From: UBA4416 sp044353195
GTDB lineage: Bacteria; Bacteroidota; Bacteroidia; B-17B0; Aurantibacillaceae
Assembly: GCA_044353195.1 (NCBI GenBank)
Contig: JBILCJ010000041.1
Location: 1 to 13,231 of the forward strand
Length of the DNA: 13,231 bases
Reading direction: 5' to 3'
The number at the start of each line of letters is the position of its first letter. Positions within the stretch are counted from its first letter, which is position 1. Below, piece by piece: positions 1 through 7,391 of this stretch. The notes beneath the pieces were generated by a model. It saw only the letters and a list, made by a program, of their open reading frames with translations. It searched no databases and was not told the DNA's origin. Position numbers and translations under genes: made by a program.

Positions 1-587
1 AATGTGTTTAAAATATCAGATTCTTCAATTTCTTTTTCAAAGGCAACCATGGTGTCAATCATTGTATTTCCAACAAAAAACAGATTACGTTCATCAACGC
101 CATCATTTATTAAATTGTCCCATCCACTTTGTTCAGTCACTAAAAAATAGTTAGTAATATTGTCTGTAATGATTCGATTGTGTTCTTCAGGCATTGTTTT
201 GTCATAACTCCTCAGTCCACTTTCAACATGTGCTATTTTTATGTTTAATTTATTAGCTGTAATGGCAGCAGCAACAGTTGAATTAACATCACCGACAACC
301 ATTATTAAATTGGGTTTAAATTCGCTAATCACAAGTTGTTCAAGCTTCATCATGATTTCAGCAATTTGTGTATTAGCTGAAGCTGTTGTTGTAATATTTA
401 AAAAATAATCGGGTATTAAATTGAATTGTGTAAAAAACACATCCGCCATTTTATGGTCGAAGTGTTGTCCGGTATGTACAATTTTTAAATCAATGTTTTT
501 ATAGTTCGCAACAACTTTTTTAAATTGTGTAACTTTGATGAAATTTGGTCTTGTACCTATAACTACTAATATTTTTTTTGAATCCAT
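1..587 (-). CDS. wecB: UDP-N-acetylglucosamine 2-epimerase (non-hydrolysing), N-terminal half, cut by the window edge
   Basis: Interconverts UDP-GlcNAc and UDP-ManNAc in the cytoplasm, supplying ManNAc-type sugars for surface polysaccharide. I translated 195 codons by hand from the ATG at 585-587; the frame stays open to the left edge, so roughly the C-terminal half of a usual 360-380-residue enzyme is missing. Visible family motifs in order are GTRPNFIK (11-18), TGQHFD (39-44), VVGDVNST (97-104), HVESGLRS (120-127) and PEEHNR (133-138). By comparison with E. coli WecB, D100, E122 and E134 are the likely active-site acids; the catalytic His would lie outside the window. The start is only 9 bp downstream of the DUF4270 stop, so it is probably co-transcribed with that gene. 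It could belong to a polysaccharide locus continuing to the left (inference). The family call is firm; the UDP-GlcNAc substrate is the usual one for these motifs but is not proven. Confidence 0.93.
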   Translation of the reverse strand, partial: MDSKKILVVIGTRPNFIKVTQFKKVVANYKNIDLKIVHTGQHFDHKMADVFFTQFNLIPDYFLNITTTASANTQIAEIMMKLEQLVISEFKPNLIMVVGDVNSTVAAAITANKLNIKIAHVESGLRSYDKTMPEEHNRIITDNITNYFLVTEQSGWDNLINDGVDERNLFFVGNTMIDTMVAFEKEIEESDILNT

Positions 588-596
588 TATAAAAAA

Positions 597-1964
597 TTAT
601 TTATCGAAAGGATATTTTACGTATGTGATCTTGAATATCGGTTTATAAGCACTATTTGATGTTCCTCCAAATACAACACGGTTTAATCGGTCATCACGTC
701 TAATAACGAATGCTCTATTAGGTTGTGCGTTTACAATGTAAAAACCATAATTCGTAATTTTATTTGTGATTATTTTTTGCACTTGTCTGGCAATATTAAA
801 TACATATTGCTTATTTGTTGCGTCATAATTACCATTGTATTTTAAAAAGTCAGTTGTTTCAAGTTGGTCATAAACAAGTTCTTCTCTGCCTGAACCCATC
901 GAATCTGCCAATAATGCTAATGAAGCTGGGTAGTTATATTTTGAATCAAAGAGAGATTCATCTACTTTGATAATTAATTCAGCTCGGCTTATCGATACAT
1001 TTTGCGAATCAGAAAAGTTTTTTAGGTAAGGAATTGTTAAGCGTGTACGCGTTCCACCAAAGCAATTTAAGTATAAATTGGTTTCACCCCTTTGAGTATT
1101 ACCATTCAGTTGATCAAATAAATTAAATGAAGCACCAATGTTATAATTATGTTTAATATGATTAAATCTGGCAGCGTCTGTACCTTTAAATGTAAATTTA
1201 AATACTTGTCCTTTTGAACTAATGGATCCACTCTCATGGTAATAAAAGTTTGCGCCAGACAAAGCGTCATCCAAATCAAATCGTCTGATAGCGCCTTCTG
1301 TTGGTGCATTTAAATTACTAGTTTCGGTTGTAATATAGAATCCTTTATTGGCGGCTAAAAATGCTGTGTTATTTACTAAATTACTATTTGTTTGTAATAT
1401 ATACTGAGCCATATTATAGTCGAGTGGAAGTACTAAGCAAAGACCTGTACCTCTTACAACATATTTAGCTTTAACATGGGATACTGTGGAATTTGATTTT
1501 GAAAGTGTAGAACTTGAATAATTACTGTGATTGCTTGTACTACTTGTTGGCACTATTTTTTCATTTAGTACATGCACATCGTAGGTTAAAACAGTATTTG
1601 TATCTCCAATAAATTGCCCAGACCAACGTAATACAATTTCAGCAGAATCTAATATTGGATTAACACCAAAACTCACGTTCGTTAAGTTATTGGCAATTGA
1701 TAAATTTGTGTAAATACTAGCATCGGTTCTACCAAATACTGGATCTAAGGTTGATCCTAAAAATTTGTATTGGTCGTTATAGCTTTTTACAAATTCAACT
1801 TTTTGCGTATACATTTTTATTGTTGATGTATCACTTATCGTTACTCCCAATAAATCATTTTCAGGTTGTACATCCAATCCTAAAATACTATCTGCCGAAT
1901 TTTTTTTACACGATAGAATAATAGTGAAGGTTAAAAAAAACAGGCCGATATTTAATTTCTTCAT
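597..1964 (-). CDS. DUF4270-family predicted lipoprotein
   Basis: Function unknown. The protein is about 455 residues and begins MKKLNIGLFF, with a hydrophobic stretch ending in ILSC. This is a type II signal peptide with the lipidated Cys at residue 19. After the Cys come KKNSADS and then LGLDVQPENDLLGV, the N-terminal signature I recognise from DUF4270 proteins of Bacteroidota. The rest is beta-rich with no enzymatic motif that I recognise. I see no clear acidic surface-export signal right after the Cys, so which face of the outer membrane it sits on is open. An in-frame ATG at 1985 would add MRFKLHI, but it lies inside the right-hand part of a long hairpin and would put charged residues before the signal peptide, so I prefer 1964. 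It lies 78 bp after the glycogen-synthase-like gene and 9 bp before wecB, suggesting one leftward transcript. Finding DUF4270 beside that gene and panC fits a recurrent Bacteroidota neighbourhood (general knowledge). Confidence 0.85.
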   Translation of the reverse strand: MKKLNIGLFFLTFTIILSCKKNSADSILGLDVQPENDLLGVTISDTSTIKMYTQKVEFVKSYNDQYKFLGSTLDPVFGRTDASIYTNLSIANNLTNVSFGVNPILDSAEIVLRWSGQFIGDTNTVLTYDVHVLNEKIVPTSSTSNHSNYSSSTLSKSNSTVSHVKAKYVVRGTGLCLVLPLDYNMAQYILQTNSNLVNNTAFLAANKGFYITTETSNLNAPTEGAIRRFDLDDALSGANFYYHESGSISSKGQVFKFTFKGTDAARFNHIKHNYNIGASFNLFDQLNGNTQRGETNLYLNCFGGTRTRLTIPYLKNFSDSQNVSISRAELIIKVDESLFDSKYNYPASLALLADSMGSGREELVYDQLETTDFLKYNGNYDATNKQYVFNIARQVQKIITNKITNYGFYIVNAQPNRAFVIRRDDRLNRVVFGGTSNSAYKPIFKITYVKYPFDK

Positions 1965-1972
1965 AATATGTA

Positions 1973-2012
1973 ATTTAAAACGCATAATTACTTATAATTA
2001 TGCGTTTTAAAT
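1973..2012. repeat. Perfect 18-bp inverted repeat with a 4-nt loop
   Basis: The left arm ATTTAAAACGCATAATTA (1973-1990) and the right arm (1995-2012) are exact reverse complements around the loop CTTA. The repeat fills half of the 78-bp gap between the glycogen-synthase-like gene and the DUF4270 gene and ends 8 bp before the preferred DUF4270 ATG. It forms a hairpin in RNA of either strand. Neither side has a clean U-run after the stem, so it is not a textbook intrinsic terminator. It could be an attenuator or partial terminator for the upstream gene, an RNA-processing or stabilising hairpin, or a protein-binding dyad. The structure is certain; its role is not. Confidence 0.8.
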
Positions 2013-2042
2013 AGTTAAAAAGTTCAAAAATTTAATTAGTTA

Positions 2043-2873
2043 TTAATCTGTTAAAATGGTTGATTCTTCTAAAATCATATCGTAGAATTCGTTATAGGCA
2101 TCAGCATATTCTGCTTCGCCCTTATATTCTAAAATAGGTTTACCTGATTTTTTAGCATACTTAATAATTTCAGGATTAGTCACTTCACATCCAAATGCAA
2201 TGCCATCAGAAAAATCAATGGCAAGCTTCATTAAATTGATATAACTTGCTTCTTCAATATGTTTTAAGTCTTTTTTACTAATACCTTCAATAATGGCTTT
2301 CTCTATAATTTTTTTATTTAATGATTTCGTAAACTCTTCATCATAAATGGTATAAATTATTTTCGATTCAGCAAATAATGGATCTTCAATAAATCCTTTT
2401 TTAACATATAAAGGCAATAATGCAGTAAACCAACCATGGCAATGAATGATATTGGGTGCCCATCCTAATTTTTTTATAGTTTCGATAACGCCTCTATTAA
2501 AAAAGATAGATCGTTCATCATTGTCATCAAAATATTTATTTGTGGCTTTATCTTTTAAAATTGATTTTCTGTTAAAATAATCGTCGTTATCAATAAAATA
2601 AACCTGCATTCTAGCAGTTGGAATAGAAGCCACTTTGATAATTAAAGGATGATCGGCATTATTAATAACAATATTCATTCCAGATAAACGAATAACTTCA
2701 TGCAATTGATGGCGTCTTTCATTTATATTGCCATATTTTGGCATAAAAGTTCTAATTTCTTTACCTTTTTCTTGAATGGCTTGAGGTAATCTTCTTCCAA
2801 TTTTCCCTAAATTGGTTTCATCTAAATAGGGTGTAATTTCTTGCGACACAAAAAGAACTCTTGCTTTTTTCAT
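2043..2873 (-). CDS. Half-length glycogen/starch synthase-like protein (GT5 N-terminal domain only)
   Basis: 276 residues resembling the N-terminal Rossmann-like half of GlgA-type synthases. It starts KKARVLFVSQEITP, continues with IRTFMPKYG (40-48) and has IIHCHGWFTALLP at 142-154. Full GlgA is about 480 residues; the whole C-terminal GT-B domain is absent, and the gene ends normally with TAA, so this is the natural length. The N-terminal Lys-x-Gly-Gly-Leu motif that contacts ADP-glucose is replaced (region 18-30, ETNLGKIGRR), and the usual His-Asp-Trp-His becomes HGWF (146-149). Proteins of this size are routinely annotated glycogen/starch synthase in Bacteroidota, but these losses make glucosyl transfer doubtful. 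A sugar- or nucleotide-binding, regulatory or scaffold role is as likely (inference). It is first in the leftward operon with DUF4270 and divergent from panC across 117 bp, with a good phylum-type promoter. Start chosen: the only Met ahead of the first beta-strand, 38 bp from the -7 box. Confidence 0.8.
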   Translation of the reverse strand: MKKARVLFVSQEITPYLDETNLGKIGRRLPQAIQEKGKEIRTFMPKYGNINERRHQLHEVIRLSGMNIVINNADHPLIIKVASIPTARMQVYFIDNDDYFNRKSILKDKATNKYFDDNDERSIFFNRGVIETIKKLGWAPNIIHCHGWFTALLPLYVKKGFIEDPLFAESKIIYTIYDEEFTKSLNKKIIEKAIIEGISKKDLKHIEEASYINLMKLAIDFSDGIAFGCEVTNPEIIKYAKKSGKPILEYKGEAEYADAYNEFYDMILEESTILTD

Positions 2874-2910
2874 AAAATTGGTTTAATATTCGATTTATAT
2901 AAGGACACTA

Positions 2911-2942
2911 CAAAAGTAATAAAAAAAAAACCATATATCAAA
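2911..2942 (-). promoter_or_regulatory. Bacteroidota-type promoter for the glycogen-synthase-like/DUF4270 operon
   Basis: Reading the minus strand, TTTG (2942-2939) is followed by a 20-nt spacer containing a T10 tract and then TACTTTTG (2918-2911). This matches the phylum -33 TTTG / -7 TAnnTTTG pattern at a normal spacing. Transcription would start near 2905, leaving a leader of about 30 nt before the ATG at 2873. The match is from sequence only. Confidence 0.6.
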
Positions 2943-2950
2943 GTATTATT

Positions 2951-2958
2951 TAGCTTTG
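2951..2958 (+). promoter_or_regulatory. Likely -7 element of the panC promoter
   Basis: TAGCTTTG is an exact match to TAnnTTTG on the plus strand, 32 bp before the panC ATG. No TTTG/TTG is present at the expected -33 position, where an A10 tract lies instead. The promoter may be weak or need an activator. It sits back to back with the minus-strand promoter, only 8 bp beyond that promoter's TTTG box. Confidence 0.45.
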
Positions 2959-2990
2959 AAGCCAATTAATTACGATTAAACACTTAATAA

Positions 2991-3830
2991 ATGCAAGTAT
3001 TTCACACTATAGATGAATTAAAAATAAAGTTAGCAGAATACACCATTTTAGATAAAACAATTGGTTTTGTACCTACAATGGGTGCTTTACACGACGGACA
3101 CGTTTCTTTGATAAATTTTTCTAAAAAACAATGTGATATTACGGTGTGCAGTATTTTTGTAAATCCAACTCAATTTAATAATTCGGAGGATTTAGCTCGT
3201 TATCCCAAAACTCCAGAAAACGACATTTTATTATTAACGCATGCGGGTTGCGACTTTTTATATATGCCAACGGTGGATGACATTTATCCACCTGATTTTA
3301 ATCGAACATTTCATTTTGGGTATTTGGAAACGATTTTGGAAGGAGCATCTAGAGCCGGTCATTTTAATGGTGTAGGGCAGGTTGTAAGTATTTTATTAGA
3401 GGGCATTAGACCTCATAAGGCTTTTTTTGGAAGTAAAGATTATCAACAAGTTATGATTGTAAAAACATTGGTTAAACAATTAAACTTACCAGTTGAAATC
3501 GTTTCTTGTCCCATATTAAGAGAACCAGATGGATTAGCGATGAGTTCTCGTAATATGCGATTAACGGCTCAAGAGAGAAAAGTGGCTGCTTTAATACCAA
3601 AATTTTTGAATGAAGTGAAAGGAATGATTAAGCCATCAGGAATTGATGAAGCCAAAAAATGGATGAAACACCAAATTGAAAGTGAACCTCTGATGACCTT
3701 TGATTATTTTGAAGTGTGTGATGCCAAATCCTTACATGAATTAAAAGTATATGATGAAACGGTTTCAACAGTTTTACTCATTGCTGTTTTTGTTGGTAAA
3801 ATAAGATTGATTGATAATTTAATAATGTAA
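2991..3830 (+). CDS. panC: Pantothenate synthetase (pantoate--beta-alanine ligase)
   Basis: Joins pantoate and beta-alanine with ATP to make pantothenate, the last step before coenzyme A synthesis; cytoplasmic. At 279 residues it has the usual length. Class-I nucleotidyl-transferase features are all present: FVPTMGALHDGH (26-37) with the HxGH ATP-binding site at 34-37, FVNPTQF (56-62), EGASRAGHFNGV (117-128), FFGSKDYQQ (145-153), and REPDGLAMSSRN (177-188), which carries the KMSKS-like loop. The ATG at 2991 starts directly before the first family residues. It is the only plus-strand gene in the window, divergent from the glycogen-synthase-like operon and convergent with the GLPGLI gene 28 bp away. 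No panD follows it here, although panC and panD are often adjacent in this phylum (general knowledge). No anomaly is seen in the protein. Confidence 0.97.
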   Translation: MQVFHTIDELKIKLAEYTILDKTIGFVPTMGALHDGHVSLINFSKKQCDITVCSIFVNPTQFNNSEDLARYPKTPENDILLLTHAGCDFLYMPTVDDIYPPDFNRTFHFGYLETILEGASRAGHFNGVGQVVSILLEGIRPHKAFFGSKDYQQVMIVKTLVKQLNLPVEIVSCPILREPDGLAMSSRNMRLTAQERKVAALIPKFLNEVKGMIKPSGIDEAKKWMKHQIESEPLMTFDYFEVCDAKSLHELKVYDETVSTVLLIAVFVGKIRLIDNLIM

Positions 3831-3840
3831 TTAGTTGGAT

Positions 3841-3860
3841 TACTATTCAATAGTATTTTT
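3841..3860 (+). terminator. Possible weak intrinsic terminator after panC
   Basis: TACTAT (3841-3846), loop TCA, ATAGTA (3850-3855), then five T. This gives a 6-bp AU-rich stem with a short U-run, 10 bp after the panC stop and in the gap between the convergent genes. The stem is weak, so the call is tentative. Confidence 0.35.
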
Positions 3861-4587
3861 ACCAAATTTCAAATTGATTATAAAGCATCATTTTTCCCCA
3901 TTTTTCTTTGCCAAAATCTTTACTTATTTGTGCTTTTAATTCGGACGTTTGGTAGATTTTTTCTTTTGTTTTTTTTGCTAGTAGTACATCTAAGGTTGGT
4001 TTAATAATTTCTACACTTTTAGCAAAATAAATAACACCGCCATCTTCCGTTGCTAATCCTAATATAACACCTGGCAGTCCTCCTAGACTTTCTGGGCCGA
4101 TACAAGCATTTAATTCTGTGCAAAACCAAGCATACAATCGGGTACTATCATTAACAGGTAAGATTGCTTTTCTGCATTGATAACCGCAAATGTTTCTTTT
4201 GTTTTCAGTTATTTTCCATTGACACTGTCTCATAGAATCAGTCAACAAAAAACGTTCGCCCCAAATTGTTTTTACTGTTAGTCGCTTATTTGTTAATCTA
4301 TTTTGATAAACTGAGTTTTTGTTCGTACTCCAACTCATTTTTTCAACTAAGTCGGTTTCCTGAGGTTTAAATGCAGATAACGAATCATTAAAATATAACT
4401 CAAAAACATCTATTTTGTTTTTATCCTCTTCTTTTAACCAATCTTTGACATCACCATTGTTTTTAAATTTTTTATACAAATTTGTTTTACGCTCATAAAT
4501 GATTTTCCCACTTTTAATTTGTGATTGAATTGTATTTACATTAAAAAAGAAAATACACATACATAATAATAAATTACATTTCATCAT
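3859..4587 (-). CDS. GLPGLI-family secreted protein
   Basis: Function unknown. 242 residues; a hydrophobic N-terminus (about 4-20) followed by NTIQSQ looks like a signal peptide cleaved near Ser22/Gln23, so the mature protein is probably periplasmic or outer-membrane-associated. GGLPGVILGL at 169-178 is the family's namesake motif, preceded by a Trp/Cys-rich segment with YAWFCTELNACIGPESL (152-168). Five cysteines (122, 134, 138, 156, 162) could form disulfides outside the cytoplasm. Two adjacent ATGs (4587 and 4584) precede the signal peptide and I cannot choose between them. The start overlaps the last 14 bp of the upstream beta-barrel gene in another frame, so the two are almost surely co-transcribed and perhaps translationally coupled. 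Barrel-plus-GLPGLI pairs are common in Bacteroidota (general knowledge), suggesting the products work together at the outer membrane (inference). Confidence 0.85.
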   Translation of the reverse strand: MMKCNLLLCMCIFFFNVNTIQSQIKSGKIIYERKTNLYKKFKNNGDVKDWLKEEDKNKIDVFELYFNDSLSAFKPQETDLVEKMSWSTNKNSVYQNRLTNKRLTVKTIWGERFLLTDSMRQCQWKITENKRNICGYQCRKAILPVNDSTRLYAWFCTELNACIGPESLGGLPGVILGLATEDGGVIYFAKSVEIIKPTLDVLLAKKTKEKIYQTSELKAQISKDFGKEKWGKMMLYNQFEIW

Positions 4588-7315
4588 CTTCTTCTTTTGT
4601 TTTACTGCTGTTAAATTTAAATGTGGCTTTTAATAAAAAATAGCGTGTGATAATGTTGGTTTTTGTATCAGTAATAATATTTGTGGTGATGTTTCTGTTC
4701 ACATTAATATTTTGATTTAAAATATCGTAAGCATAAACTCCTAACATAAAATTCTCGAGTTTGAAAAATGTTTTTTGTATAGAAGCATTCCAAACAGTGT
4801 AATTTATATTAAAGCCATCCGCTCGTTTTGAATTAACAGTGAAATCTACATCTGTTTCTAATAGAATATTTTTAGGAAGTTTGAAGCTCACATCTCCAAC
4901 AATTCCTTTTGAACTATATGGCTGTGTATTGGTTGAATTTAGTGAAGAGTAGGCATAGTTATAATTCACCCAAGGATTAACTCTGAAATTAATTTTTTCA
5001 AAATTTAATCGTATTTCTAATGAAAAACTTGATTGTATATCAATCGCATTATTGAGTGTATTATTTATATAGTCTTTGTTACATAAATAAGAAGCGTTTA
5101 GATTTGGTTGAATTTCTAATTTTTTAGAAAAAAATGGTTTACTTGTTCCGATATAGCCACTGATTAAATAGTCACCATCCACATTTACATTTTTTGATAT
5201 TGTTCGTCCTATGCTATCAAATACAGTAGATGTTGTAATATCGCTATTGGTATATATTGTAGTAAAACCCATCCAAGTATAACTTCCTGTTATCGATTTC
5301 CATGAATTGAAATTTAAATTTACTTCATGACTTAGTGTTGGTAATAACTTAGGATTTCCAATGGTAACAAAATTTGGATTACTATTATCAGTAATAGGTT
5401 GTAATTGACTAATTGTTGGATTTAAAGATGATATTTTATAGTTTGCATTTAATTGTTTACTGTCGCTAAATTTATAACGAAAGGTTGAAAATGGTAAAAT
5501 ATTGGTGAAGTTTTGTTGAATGATTTGTTGCTTAAAAACATTATTATTTTCAATGTTTACAGTTCGAACTTTAGCTCCTAATGTAAAACGTGTTTTTTTA
5601 ACTTCATAAATAAATTTTAAACCAGCTCTGTGCGTTTGTTTTGTATTCTTGAAGTTGTTTGTTAAAGTGGAATCGAGTAGGGTGTATTCACCACCACTAT
5701 TATTTAGCGATTTTTTATCTTGATTACTGTTTAAATATTGAAAATCATACGATGTCTCTAATTTAATTTTTTTTGATAAAGGTTCTAAAAACGTAAACCC
5801 TAGTGAATGATTTCCACTTGCGTTTAAGTTGGATTTTTTTTGATTTATTGAATTTAAATTTTGAGTTGTATCAGTAAAAAAGGTGTTGTTTGTTTTTAAA
5901 ATACCAGATTCATTATTTGAGATGATATTATTGTTGTAAGCTAGCACTAATAGTCGGTCTTTCTTTTTAAAACGTCTCGTTAATTTTAGATTGTTTGTTA
6001 AATCAATGCCATTGCTATTACCTTGTGTATTAATATCACTATTTCTTGTTTTAATCAAATTTGAAGTTAGAAAATTTGTTTCATTAGTACTTGAAATACT
6101 ATTATTTAAAACTTTAACAGTAGATCTAAAATTTAAGTCAGTTAATGAATCTATTTTCTGTTCGATGCCAAAATTAACGGCATGTGTTTCATTTTTTTGC
6201 AAGGCATTAATTTCGTTCGCTGTTGTGTAGGTTGTATCGGTTAAAAAATATTGTGAGTTTGTATTTGATTTTGATTTTAATTGATTAGTGTTGTAGGAAT
6301 AGTTGAAGTTTAATTTTGTGTTTTTAGACACCTTATCTGTGTAGTAAATACCAGTTTTTAATGTTTGTGGAATTCCTTGTGCAGCAGAGTTCATATTACC
6401 AAAAAACATTTCTCCATCTTCTCCTTCCGTTTGATCAAATTCACTATTTAAACCATATTTAAATGCGTCACCCCAACCAAAACTTGATCTTGGAGTATTA
6501 CTACCCAGGCCAAATACGGACACTTTTAATTTTTTCTTAAAGTAATTTCCTAATAATTCTCCTTCGTAGAATTTTTGAAAATCGCTAGCACCCGTTAATT
6601 TCCCAAAGTAGCCTTTCTTAGCTTCGTCTTTCAATTTTAGATTTAAAATTTTTTGAGTTTCTTCTCCTGTGCTTGATGCTGCTTGATCTTCCGTTTTTTT
6701 ATCATAAACTTGAATAGATTCTATGGAATTAGCATTTAAGTTTTTTGTTGCAACTGTTGGGTCACTTCCAAAAAACTCATCGCCATCCACAAGTACTTTA
6801 TCTACTTTTTTTCCTTGCGATGTAATTTTTCCGTCCTTATCTACTTTTAGTCCAGGTAATTTTTTGAGTAAATCTTCAACCGTTGCATTTGCCTTTACCT
6901 TGAAGGAATCAGTTGTATAAATTAAAGTATCACCTTTATAATAGATTGGATCTCTAAAAGCAAAAATGGTTACTTCTTCTAAACCAAGTGTTTTAGGTTG
7001 TAGAATTATTTTTCCAAAATCGTAATCTAGATTTTTTGCATTACCAAAAATAAAAAAGCCTTGATCGGCAAATTTTGGATGAGAAATAATGACTTGATAG
7101 GTATCAATTGGTAGTTCTTTTATTGTAAAGAGACCATTATCATCGGTTCTACTAAATTTCACTAAAGTAGAATCAGATAATTTAACAGCCATAATGATGG
7201 CATCTTTTAAAGGTTTTTTTGCAGTTGTATCTTGTAAATTACCAGAAACACTAAGCTTTTGTGCAAAAGAAGAAACCGTTGTTAAACAGAGTAAAAATAG
7301 AAATAGTTTCTTCAT
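4574..7315 (-). CDS. TonB-receptor-like outer-membrane beta-barrel protein with carboxypeptidase-regulatory-like N-terminus
   Basis: 913 residues. A signal peptide MKKLFLFLLCLTTVSSFA is followed by Q. Next comes a CarboxypepD-regulatory/Ig-like domain (about 20-110) containing DDNGLFTIKELP, and a plug-like domain (about 115-235) with NATVEDLLKKLPGLKVDKDG and VDKVLVDGDEFFG. The rest, to about residue 900, is Asn/Ser/Thr-rich alternating strands typical of a 22-strand barrel. The last strand is RYFLLKATFKFN, and after it comes a short charged tail KTKEEDDEM. This is the architecture of the OMP_b-brl_3 group of TonB-dependent-receptor relatives; no SusD partner is adjacent, which argues against a SusCD glycan importer. 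The substrate cannot be read from sequence. Its 3' end overlaps the GLPGLI start by 14 bp. The leader has no Shine-Dalgarno; a 76-bp gap separates it from GAPDH, so it may have its own promoter, but I found no convincing one. Confidence 0.9.
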   Translation of the reverse strand: MKKLFLFLLCLTTVSSFAQKLSVSGNLQDTTAKKPLKDAIIMAVKLSDSTLVKFSRTDDNGLFTIKELPIDTYQVIISHPKFADQGFFIFGNAKNLDYDFGKIILQPKTLGLEEVTIFAFRDPIYYKGDTLIYTTDSFKVKANATVEDLLKKLPGLKVDKDGKITSQGKKVDKVLVDGDEFFGSDPTVATKNLNANSIESIQVYDKKTEDQAASSTGEETQKILNLKLKDEAKKGYFGKLTGASDFQKFYEGELLGNYFKKKLKVSVFGLGSNTPRSSFGWGDAFKYGLNSEFDQTEGEDGEMFFGNMNSAAQGIPQTLKTGIYYTDKVSKNTKLNFNYSYNTNQLKSKSNTNSQYFLTDTTYTTANEINALQKNETHAVNFGIEQKIDSLTDLNFRSTVKVLNNSISSTNETNFLTSNLIKTRNSDINTQGNSNGIDLTNNLKLTRRFKKKDRLLVLAYNNNIISNNESGILKTNNTFFTDTTQNLNSINQKKSNLNASGNHSLGFTFLEPLSKKIKLETSYDFQYLNSNQDKKSLNNSGGEYTLLDSTLTNNFKNTKQTHRAGLKFIYEVKKTRFTLGAKVRTVNIENNNVFKQQIIQQNFTNILPFSTFRYKFSDSKQLNANYKISSLNPTISQLQPITDNSNPNFVTIGNPKLLPTLSHEVNLNFNSWKSITGSYTWMGFTTIYTNSDITTSTVFDSIGRTISKNVNVDGDYLISGYIGTSKPFFSKKLEIQPNLNASYLCNKDYINNTLNNAIDIQSSFSLEIRLNFEKINFRVNPWVNYNYAYSSLNSTNTQPYSSKGIVGDVSFKLPKNILLETDVDFTVNSKRADGFNINYTVWNASIQKTFFKLENFMLGVYAYDILNQNINVNRNITTNIITDTKTNIITRYFLLKATFKFNSSKTKEEDDEM

Positions 7316-7391
7316 ATATTATTGATTGCTAGTAATGTTGTCTAATTATAATACCAATATATCAATAAGTTACTTCTGTTTTGAGGAATGT

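Noticed and set aside
1106..1309. 67-codon minus-strand frame inside the DUF4270 gene
   Set aside because: It overlaps a real gene on the same strand in another frame and has no recognisable domain or start context.
5991..6920. Short plus-strand open frames of 60-80 codons opposite the barrel gene, and similar ones opposite the GAPDH, protease, CBS and LptD genes
   Set aside because: They lie wholly antisense to well-supported genes, have odd composition and show no family motif; they are by-products of the real reading frames.
4574..7315. SusC-type glycan importer
   Set aside because: No SusD-like gene or glycoside hydrolase is adjacent, and the domain layout fits the OMP_b-brl_3 type barrel rather than a SusC protein.
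7319..7368. 8-bp inverted repeat TTATTGAT / ATCAATAA in the gap between GAPDH and the barrel gene
   Set aside because: The arms are 34 bp apart, all AT-rich and partly inside normal leader sequence; this is expected by chance in such DNA and has no U-run.
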